Source: Scleroderma bovista (taxonomy: Eukaryota; Basidiomycota; Agaricomycetes; Boletales; Sclerodermataceae). From it: a stretch of DNA of 57,770 bases. The position numbers were made by a program, and so were the translations under genes. Every line of letters starts with the position of its first letter. Within the stretch, counting starts at the first letter, position 1. Positions 49,501-57,770 of this stretch are shown one piece after another. The stretch covers positions 1 through 57,770 of the forward strand of contig JAYMGJ010000681.1 in NCBI GenBank assembly GCA_037178675.1, written 5' to 3'. Below the pieces are notes generated by a model. That model saw only the letters and a program-made list of their open reading frames with translations. It had not been told where the DNA came from and made no database searches.

Positions 49501-49896
49501 ACAAAATGTGTCTGCGATCTTCTTTCGGTCCAAATTGGTGCCCCAGACAACATTCCAACCACACACCCACAAGTCCTCGCTGACACCATTCTGACGCCAA
49601 CACGAGTGCCAAACTTGCCAGTGGGCGAGGTGACGGAAGGCTGGCAACTCGATCTTCAAGTCCAAGGTTCTGCTGGTGATGAGTTGCAGCAACTGCAATA
49701 TCAGTTCACAGATCATCAATTGCATGCAACAATCACTAGTAAGCGTGCTGCTGAAAGTACAGAGGATGAGCGGAGCAGTAAGAAAACCAAGAGAACATGT
49801 ACGTACTGCCACAGCATGGAGTGCAAGGGACGGGGTGGCCAGAAATTTTGCCCACAGAAGGAACTCAATGACAGCACGAACAATGTGGGCAGGTGA
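46505..49896 (+). CDS. 815-residue accessory protein of the KDZ-type element, intact, nine exons
   Basis: Exons 46505-46738, 46787-47151, 47201-47332, 47383-47489, 47545-47760, 47826-48455, 48523-48729, 49272-49348 and 49417-49896 sum to 2,448 nt with all phases matching. The N-terminal half is a helical domain (KEWTTCEQKEFLQ, RPLEIYSKMYY) and carries GWSFSVLMGGPDP at about 225-240, a motif I recall from a lineage-expanded Agaricomycete family found near KDZ transposases. Acidic tract 290-340 (DDGEDDNSDEDD); Pro/Thr-rich 352-560; a basic nuclear-signal-like KAKAKAKRR and KRRS near 610-630; a C-terminal Cys cluster CTYCHSMECKGR...FC at about 782-800. Probably nuclear and DNA-associated; biochemical role unknown. 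Intron 7 (542 nt) holds a TTGCAAC-rich MITE-like insert, yet splicing appears preserved. Its intactness beside a dead transposase is notable. Confidence 0.7.
49005..49220 (-). repeat. TTGCAAC-rich MITE-like insert in intron 7
   Basis: About ten TTGCAA cores in 215 bp. Reverse-complemented, 49214-49150 matches 31346-31412: TTGCAAC...GGTAACTACTGT...GTTGCA...GTAAAT. It lies wholly in the intron. Confidence 0.75.
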
Positions 49897-50027
49897 TTTA
49901 CTGTACTCTTGAATTGTTCCATTCGCTTGTTAACATAGCTAGTGTACTACGTCATTGTGAATACTATGGCTCAGTGCTCATATTTTCTGCTTGCACTGCG
50001 CGCGAATTAATTAATTAAATTTTGTGG

Positions 50028-50060
50028 GGACACATACAGGTTTGGTCGGATTGCCCGAGT
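50028..50060 (-). repeat. Right terminal inverted repeat of the 23-kb element
   Basis: Partner of 27065-27097. Directly followed by CTTGGAGCCGCAAG, the resumption of the BUB3-side flank. An A/T-rich stretch (TTAATTAATTAAAT) precedes it. Confidence 0.85.
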
Positions 50061-50151
50061 CTTGGAGCCGCAAGCTTCAAAGCTTCAAGTATCATGCATC
50101 ATGTCTATGCATCGAATAATGAATCCGTTGACAAAATGCTATCAATAAAAA

Positions 50152-51577
50152 AGATCAAATAGAGCTTGTATCACCACCATTCGACAGTATCTCTCAAGTG
50201 CACTTTTCAGTTTCTCATCCAGACCATCTCCTTGTTTCAGCATGGGACATGGTACGTCTTGTCCTGGCACGGCGCTTCTTGGAAAGAAGGAAAGATTACT
50301 TCTGACAAATGGTGATACTAGACCGTGTGTTTCTACAATGTCACTTCAAACAAGCAAAAAGCGAAATTCGACCATTGAGCGGTGGTACTGGCATGTGCTT
50401 TTGGAGTGCCTGCAAGAGCGTTTTACAGAGGGCTTGATAATGGAGTACACGAGTGCACATTTATACCTCAATTTACCTTTGTCTCCCTGCTGACGCGTGC
50501 ACATACAATGACAGTGCTAGACTCGATCTCGAGACAGAGAGAATGGCGTATCTGGGGAACCATTCTAATGTGGTGTCTGCGATGAACTTTGCAAGGGAAC
50601 AAAGTATGCCTGGCTCTCTACCCTAATTGTCTCTTTGATTCACACAGGAGCTAATTGATCCCTAGACATGCTCATCACCGGCTCATGGGATCTCTCGCTC
50701 AAATTCTGGGATCCCCGCGCTGCTGCCGGTACTTCGAACGCCAATGCAGACACAGCCGTATCAACACACACCCTTCCGGAGCGTGTCTATCACCTCGACC
50801 TCATCAATAACACACTCGTCGTGGGCATGGCCAGTCGCCTATTTCATATCTACGATATCAGGAAAATGGGAGAGCCTGTGCAGACGAGGGAGAGTAGTTT
50901 GAAGTTTATGACGCAGAGTCTGGCCTGTATGGCGGATGGAAAAGGTGGTTTCTTTTCCTATTCTTCATTTTATCGTTTTCAGGCGAGTGGGGCGACTGAC
51001 CCTCTTGGGATATAGGCTATGCGATCGGCTCGGTCGAAGGCCAGATCAGTGTGGAATACTTTGACCCAAGTCCAGAGGTCCAAGACCAGAAATATGCGTT
51101 CAAGTGCCACAGACAGACAATTGATGATGTGGACCACATATGGCCGGTTAACGCGCTTGCTTTCCATCCTGTGTACGTCCCCTACCTTCTCCCCCATCCT
51201 ATATCCCATATTCACGCCTTCACGCCTTCATGTCTGCTCATTGCCATCCACTCTCCAGATACAACACATTTGCACCAGCAGGCTCAGACGGCACTGTCTC
51301 AATCTGGGACCACAAAGTCAAAAAGCGACTTCGCCAATATCCAAAATACACCAGTCCAATCCCCTCCATTGCGTTCAACTGCGATGGGACAAGGCTTGCA
51401 GTGGGAGTCAGCTATACCTGGGACGAAGGGGAGGAGGGCGTGAAGAATGCTGAGAGGCTGGTGGTGTGGGTGCGTAGGACGGGTGATGAGGTTAAGGTGA
51501 GTGAATGTGCTATGGGGTGGGTCATGTATGGAACTGAAGTTCTGTTCTTTGTAGCCTCGACAGGGTTAGAGAGGTGA
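50152..51577 (+). pseudogene. BUB3: BUB3-like WD40 gene, copy 2, disrupted
   Basis: All exon blocks of copy 1 are present in order: [49 protein letters not shown] and [14 protein letters not shown] at 50376-50378 replaces the CGA of copy 1 in KFDH[R]AVVLACAF, and the motif SGGLD has become YRGLD. The first exon is missing exactly as in copy 1. Several substitutions relative to copy 1 are CpG transitions. A functional propeller cannot be made from this frame without readthrough, so I call it a pseudogene. Confidence 0.85.
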
Positions 51578-51899
51578 TAGGATGCCACACCTGGGAGATA
51601 TGTGAATCAAAGGTCATTGCTGTCCTGGTGCTTTTTATGGCACTGCAGGTATTGGTGTGATGATTTCATGATGTTCATGGTTTAAAGTAATATTTGGTGC
51701 ATGTAAACTTGCCTGTACATCTGACCTTGCAAACAAAACTTCTCTCAGTACTTGTCATATTCTTATGGAGTATCATGATATTTTCATAATGGCCAAAGGT
51801 CTATATTGATGCACCCTATTACCACTATAAGAGTGCAATTGAGTCTCCATCTAATGCTGTGCCTTTCAATAACAGACTTTGTAAATGGTGTACTACCTA

Positions 51900-52182
51900 T
51901 GTTGGAAATTTCAAACACCCCGTTGCAATCATACCATATTTAGACACCATTTAGACACATTTATTTACATATTTTTTGCTTGGCACCTTACTATAATGGA
52001 AAAATTGGGCTGCAATTTCAGGCCCATTGCTTGGAACCAAATTCTAACCCGATTGCAACCTCATTTGGACTGGTATTCCAAGTTACTTACAGTAAATTTC
52101 AGGTAGTATTGCAAGGCACCTGTACATTTAGGAGTTGCAATTGCTTACAACCAGTAGCAACCCAAAAAACTTTTTTCTGACA
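51900..52182. mobile_element. 283-bp MITE with TA target duplication
   Basis: Copy 1 reads CTACCTACACATG (around 12090). Copy 2 has CTACCTA, then 283 bp beginning TGTTGGAAATTT and ending TTTTTTCTGACA, then TACACATG. The ends are loose inverted repeats (TGT[T/C][G/A]GAAA), and TA is duplicated as in Tc1/mariner-type elements. The interior contains several TTGCAA cores like those of the large element. Confidence 0.75.
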
Positions 52183-52474
52183 TACACATGTCCAACACCA
52201 TTCTCACAGTGTCACAATTTGTCAAGATGAGAAGCCACATGCATATACAAGGAAGAAGCTGATGACTAGTAGAACATGTCAGTGTTGCAGGACAATGACT
52301 AACATCAAAACAAATACAAAGTACAAGTAGCAAACACATGAACATTGACTGCCAACTTCAGAAGCAACAATGGAATTGTCAAGGCTCAAAGCATTCTTGC
52401 CACTTGGACCCATGTGCCATTTGACTGAAGTCAAGCTCTATACCTCCCCTTGGCATAACTAACCTGGTAAATGG

Positions 52475-53204
52475 CACCCTTGGCAGCAGTTTTTTCATGT
52501 TCCCACAACCTTTAGATATATTTTTTGTGTACCTAATAATGTACCCAATAGATGCCATCTTCAGGGGAGGCTCCTGCCAATTCCAGAAATGGTTGAGAGC
52601 CCCTGATCACAGTTTATTAGGCCCAATCAATGTTGCAAAGAAGGTGTGCTGAGCATTTTGTGAGGTCCCATTGATCCATCACGCATTGTGTGTTGAGGGT
52701 TGTACATCCTCCCGTCCTGTCTATCTGGCATTGCATGGAGGGTCCACAGAGGGTTTTCCATCCATCCTAAGAGGTTGCACAAAATCTTTTTATGTTTTTC
52801 TTATGTTTGCAGCTGGGTATTACTGAGGTATTTTAGAGGGTATTTTAATGTTATTTTTTCTTCCATTCTGCACATTTTTACAATGCATCCACATCGCAGT
52901 TCACTTGTGATGGTATACTGCACACGAAGACAACTTGTATTGGGGGTATAGAGAACAATCAATGAATGTCAGACACCAATACTCAAAAGCTACAAAAGCA
53001 CAACATTGAGAGCATAAAGTAAATATGTAGCAAGCAGATTCAGGTCAAAGATGAAGTGATATCGACACCCAGACAGATGCAGAAGCCTCGGCAAAACTGT
53101 TATTCACTAGTAGACACCTCCATTGCAGTGTCACTGGGATGAGAGGATGGTGGAAGTGCATGTGGGGCCATATTGGCCACGGTAACATTGGGGAGGGTGC
53201 CAGT
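52475..53204. other. Gap between duplication end and next gene
   Basis: A/T-rich, no recognised gene or repeat. Confidence 0.5.
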
Positions 53205-56200
53205 TCATCTGAGTGGGGGAGGGTCGCTGTGAGGTTCTTCATAGCCTCCAGGAATGGTACCACTAAAATAGTAATCAGGTCTGTGAGTGACAGTGATGTG
53301 CTGGGGGATGTAATTCAGATGTCCCGCATGATCATTCTGCAACTGCAGCATGGTTGGTGGGACATGGGAAGCACCCTCCACATAAGGTCCATGGTAGGGT
53401 GGATGGTTGGATGGTGGATAAGGAGGGGGATAGGGTGCCACCGGGTGATTGTACCACCCTCCATGCCTGTATGCATAGGGTGCACCTGGCATCTGCCATT
53501 GTGGCACTCCTGGCCTGGCGAGTTGCTCAATGAACGCATGTTGCTGAGATGGATGGATGGATGATTCTTGATGAGGTAAAGGATGCAGAGCCTGGTAAGG
53601 ATGAGCCAGATAGGCTCCTTCATGGCTTGGATGTACACCACTGACTGTATTCAAGTGTGTGCCACAAGCTGAATGTAAGCCAGTTTCCTGTGAGCCACCA
53701 ATGTTGCCTTTAATTGTGAGTGGATGTCCTTCCTCAGCAGCCAGCAACCTTGCAGACAATGGAGCCTCCCTGGATGGATTGTTGGGGAAGACCTGGGCCT
53801 GAAGGTTGAATGGTTCACTCTCATTTCCTGACTGACTTTTACCCTGTACAAGATGGGGTTTGGGAAGTTCTCCTTGACTTGCCATCAACAGGCCGATGTG
53901 CATTGGAGTTCAAGTGAAGGCAGATGTAAGGCAGGTGTTACTGGTCGAGTTGCAGCATCACTAGTGGGACCAAAGAACTCTGTGCCAGTGCAGGTTGCTA
54001 GCCCAACACTCTGGTTGACAAAGAGATCAGAAGCCGGATGAGTTGCTGGGCTGCTGACAGCCGCTGACAGAAGGGATTGCAAGGCTTGGATTCATGAGCA
54101 ATCACTAGGGATGCATGTAACAAAATTTACAGCACTTACCTTCATCCTGTTTGTCAGATTTGTTGGATGATTGTACGGCTTCATGTACGGGTGCACCAGG
54201 GGATGGACCATGTGTAGGATGAGCAGCAGAAGAGTCCAAAGAGGAAATGCAATCAGAGGTGGTAGAAACAAGGGCTGCTCTGTGATGAGGGTCAGCAGAA
54301 ATGACAGGGGCAGGAGTGCACACTGTAGTTCCAGGAACATCAGAGTCAGTGAAGATGCAGGTGCCACTTGGGCCAACAGGAACAACAGGGAGAGCTGGCT
54401 TGTCAAAATTAATGGAGGCAACAGTGGTGGAGTCCGGAGTCAGAGTGGAAATGAGGGTCTTTGCCAAATGGGTGAACTCCTTGTGAGCATCTGGTTGAGT
54501 AGTGACCAATGGAACTGGAGCGATGAGCACCTTGGCAGGCTCCTGGTGAAGGTTTGAAACCTCAGATCCAGTCTTCTGCATAGAGCTGGCAGTGACAGTG
54601 CAAGGGATAGAGTCAGGTGTATCAAGAGGGATGACCACCTTCGCAGCATTGGCAGACTCCTCACGAGAGCCTGGAATGTTGGAGCGAGTGCTCTTCTGCA
54701 CAGGACATTCCACTTTGCTTATGTCACCGTCTGACAAAATATATGTTGATGAGGATGGAATGTGGCAACCAGCCTTGGGACGGACAGCATGGGCTTTTGG
54801 AATGTTGAAAGCCACTGTTTTGCTGCATTTGGACACCTGGCCCTTCCTGTCCAAAGATGGGCTGCTATCCTTTTGCTTGGAGTCATGCACCTGAGACTCC
54901 TTCACTTTGTGTTTGTGTGACAACAATTCTTGTTCATATTCCAAGTCAATATCTTCACCAGCACTCTTCTCACTGGCGACCTCACCACCTTCCATATCCA
55001 TGTCAGCATTGACATCTTGTGATTTTTGATTGGGTTGGTAATCATCCCTGGATGACTCGGACTTGAGTGTCAGGCTATCTGAAAGGCTGATGACTTGGGA
55101 TGTTGTTGTGGTCTTTGCCAATCTGAAAGGCTGACTGGGAGGGAATACACCAATGAGCTTCATTCCAGAGGCAGCGGTAGATTTGGAGTGCTGGTTCTTG
55201 GGAACCTCTTCAATGCTGTTGGAATCATTGGTACCTGACTCTTCCCTGTCAATGTCAATTGGAGCAGCCATCTTGCTCTTAGTCTTCTTGACACGGGTAG
55301 CGGATAAATTGGGCAACCAGTTGGGTCCAAGATAGTCAATGGCAAGGTTACAGTACATACACTTGCCCTTCAAAAGTTGAGAGTCATGCGTGGGTGGGGC
55401 ACTAATGATGACTGGGGTTTTTGAGGTGATGAGAGCCACTAAAACTACATCAGCATCCATTCAATGAGAAAATGTGAATTTACCTTTCATGTTTGGGATG
55501 TGCTGAATATGAATCTTGTTGTCACTAATATCTGTCAGAGCAGCCACCAGCTTGACACACTCTGGACGAGTAAGGTCCAAAATACCCTTCCCACTTCCCT
55601 TACTGCAGCATTCTTTGCCTGGAAAGATGACATCCACTGGCCAGTTCATCAAGACCAGTGTGCTACTTGCCAGTTGACTAGGGAGAGACTTCCAGGGGAA
55701 CAACTTCTGTGATGCCCATTTCAAGCCAACATTTTCTGAAAGGACCTTTAGATAGTATCACAGGAGATGTGAGGCACTTACCATAAGCTTTCTAAGTAAT
55801 TGCTTGGCTTTTTTGGGATCTGGTCACTTGATAATTTCTATGACGTTGTTGTCATCGTCAGACTGGCCCTTCTTCTCATTGACAGTGCATTGTTTTCCTT
55901 TTCCTCTGTCAGTGATGGTCTCCTTGGCTGTATCATCAATGCCTTCAAAGGCTTCTGACACGCTCTCTAGAGACACCTTATTACTGAATAAATCATTAGG
56001 TACTGAACCATACAAATACATAGCATGGACTTACTATATATGTGCCTTGAAATGACTGATGATCTCATTGGTATCCACATGACACCTAGCAAGAAAAAAC
56101 TATGGAGATGAACATGAGGAAAAGGGAGAGATCACATGGCGACATACCCCTTCAGCACCTAGTGTAGTGAAAGCATGGCCAAGGCCACCATCTTGGTTGA

Positions 56201-56856
56201 CCACTTTACCAGCCAAAATATAGATACCCTCAATTCCATGTGCGTTTGATAGTCCCAAAAACTAAAGCAAGAGTGCTCAGTACAACTGACCAATCTGATG
56301 CACAGGAAATCCTTACCATGTGATCCAAATTCTTTGCTGTTTTGTTGAAGAACTGTTGGTGCTGTGCAACCATTGCACCTACATCTATGAGCTCCTTGGA
56401 CTCCTTCCATGTCTCCAGGATGTTGACATATTTGGGATTGTTTTGTTTGAAGAGTGTATAACACTCCTTCCTGATCTCCACAGAGGGAGTTCCCTGAAAT
56501 TGCTGGTCGCCAGGGAGCCAAGCAAGTTCTGCTTGCATGTTCTTCATGAAATATGCTGAATAAATGTTTCACAGATTTTGAGCATTTGAGTGTGAGGATT
56601 GGCGGTTGTAACAGTCCTTGACCTGTTGCCAGGGCATTCCCCTACTTTTCCTGAGCTTGCTGAATATTTTGGTGACTTGCTGAAAGCCCTCATTGAACTC
56701 GTCCACAAGGTGGCCTGGAAGCCTCCCACAAGTATACATGGGGATGTTATCATGCTTGTCGCATGGCATTTGCCCATCGTCGATGTCAAGTGTTTCATCA
56801 GGAAAATGTAAAGGTCCTGATATAACCAGCCAGACCTTACAAGGACATGCCAACAT
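53205..56856 (-). pseudogene. Basidiomycete-specific multi-exon hypothetical gene, disrupted
   Basis: Minus-strand exon blocks read continuously by theme: RLPGHLVDEFNEGFQQVTKIFSK and the following helical stretch; ELAWLPGDQQFQGTPSVEIRKEC; IEGIYILAGKVVNQDG; NEIISHFKAHIY; KLFPWKSLPSQLASSTLVLM with NWPVDVIFPGKE and KGILDLTRPECVKLV; TSKTPVIISAPP; then a long Ser/Thr-rich, acidic-patched region and a Pro/His/Tyr-rich tail (YPPPYPPSNHPPYHG). The block order matches what I remember of a highly expanded, transposon-associated Agaricomycete family of unknown function. Breaks: TGA at 56569-56571 (Trp expected), TGA at 55824-55826 (IIK*PDPKK), and a frame shift near 53890. The 5' exons were not found, and the gene has no other recognised domain. 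Confidence 0.5.
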
Positions 56857-57770
56857 GGTACAAGTGGATAATTACTTAGATAAGATTATCTTTGCTGATC
56901 AGGCTAGTATCATGAATGATGATTTAATGCCAGAAAGATGGTTCAATGTTGAGGCTATATAACTGCTGGTTAACTTTTTGTGACTATGTCAGCCATTATC
57001 ATCCAACAATCAGCCTGACTATCAATGATAATGTGTGCAAAATAATTCTATTGCTCTGATAATGGAATATCTGCAAATGACATTGTGTCATCATATGGTT
57101 ATTTAATGACATTCACTGACCAGACCATATCATCCAATACTCAGCCTGACATCTGATGATACATGGCTATCAGGCAATCATCAAAGTGATGATATTTTTA
57201 ACATGATGGGTCATAAGTGGTCATTTATCACCATGGACTGGTGTCATATCCATACTTTTCCCAGTCGCAACTCCAGTCTAACCCTGGCCCACCTGACCTC
57301 TCCTTAGGCATAGATGCAACTCCGGATCAGTCCAGCCATCTCCAGCCCCATAGCTGCACTCCAGCTCAACTCTGGTCACTACGTCCATCTTCGCCTCAGG
57401 ACTAACCCCTGTCTTCCTCTAGACAGATCCACGGTCTAACTCCTCCATGTTGGACCTGTACCTACCATTAGTCGCTACTCCGGTTTCAGTCTGGTCACTC
57501 CCTTTGTCTGGTCTGTGACCTAGCCCAACTCCAGCTGGTACATCCAACTCCGGCTCAGGTTTGCTCCTGTTCCGCTCTGCTTCCCCTGATAGGTCCACCA
57601 ATGGCCTTGGACATTTCCATGTCCAACTCTGGACCTTCCTCCGGCATTCTGGGCTTGTTGGATGCACCTTGTGAAGATGTCGCAGATAGTGAACACATTG
57701 CTGTTGATGGTGATCATATCAATACTGAGAGTCTGGGAAATGGTGTTATGGCATGAAACATAGTATATTC
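56857..57770. other. Window end without a recognised gene
   Basis: A/T-rich around 56860-57240 with short repeats of CATCATATGG-like and CAGCCTGACA-like words, then a more C/T-rich part. ORFs are short and unrecognised. Confidence 0.45.

Larger units (their letters stand above)
27065..50060. mobile_element. 23-kb TIR-bounded composite DNA transposon inserted in the duplicated HMG/BUB3 interval
   Basis: The left end reads ACTCGGGCAGTCCGTCCAAA CCTGTACGGGTCC (27065-27097). The right end, reverse-complemented, reads ACTCGGGCAATCCGACCAAA CCTGTATGTGTCC (50060-50028). About 28 of 33 positions agree. The flanks rejoin perfectly into the uninterrupted sequence of copy 1 (CCGCGAG/TCTTGG at about 10212), so the insertion is defined by an empty site. 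A short GAGT-type duplication at the junctions is possible, but the exact end is ambiguous by about 5 bp. Inside lie a KDZ transposase, a DDE/exonuclease-like pseudogene, four intact accessory genes, a nested foldback element and TTGCAAC-rich arrays. Either one giant KDZ-type element or nested insertions would fit. Confidence 0.85.
50056..52474 (+). repeat. Segmental duplication, right part (equals 10209-12374)
   Basis: Matches copy 1 from GAGTCTTGGAGCC through the BUB3-like gene, its 3' flank and the terminal ~95 bp of the NACHT-WD40 gene (up to AACCTGGTAAATGG, 52474). It is more diverged than the HMG half, with many C-to-T and G-to-A changes. Confidence 0.92.

Overview
This is nuclear DNA of a filamentous basidiomycete, very probably an Agaricomycete. 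The evidence is many short GT-AG introns (about 40-70 nt), a KDZ-superfamily DNA transposase, a NACHT-WD40 (NLR-type) gene, fungal HMG-box genes of the RPPNAFILFR type, and recognisable fragments of conserved eukaryotic genes (BUB3, FG-nucleoporin). No bacterial-style operons, rRNA, tRNA or CRISPR were seen. All assignments come from reading the sequence and from memory of the families; nothing was searched.

Layout. 1-4.3 kb: nothing recognisable. 4.28-5.17 kb (-): intact HhH-GPD DNA glycosylase. 8.1-9.9 kb (+): HMG-box transcription factor, four exons. 10.3-11.75 kb (+): BUB3-like WD40 gene with no identifiable first exon. 12.28-17.56 kb (-): intact 1,668-residue NACHT-WD40 protein with 15 nearly identical WD repeats. 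19.5-21 kb: debris of housekeeping genes (FG-nucleoporin, possibly RNA polymerase I subunit 2). 21.2-22.6 kb (+): ORC6-like gene. 23.4-24.8 kb (-): rearranged third copy of the HMG/BUB3 junction. 25.04-27.06 kb: second copy of the HMG gene.

Central discovery. The block holding the HMG gene, the BUB3-like gene and the last ~100 bp of the NACHT-WD40 gene (8193-12374) occurs again at 25044-52474, but split in two by a 23-kb insertion (about 27065-50060). The insertion has imperfect terminal inverted repeats, and the unsplit copy supplies the exact empty site. Inside it are: a plus-strand pseudogene fusing AT-hooks, a zinc-binding-type domain, a DDE-like core and an exonuclease-like insert (27.3-31.3 kb); a KDZ transposase (41.4-33.9 kb, minus) inactivated by one TGA and by a 3,791-bp foldback-type element of minisatellite arms; and four reading-frame-intact accessory genes (207, 94, 144 and 815 residues). 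Several TTGCAAC-rich arrays are scattered through it.

The right end (53.2-56.9 kb, minus) holds a degraded basidiomycete-specific multi-exon gene. In the disrupted genes where I traced the reading frame, the premature stops are TGA. Two can be compared directly with an intact paralogue, and in both CGA has become TGA, the signature of CpG deamination or RIP-like silencing.
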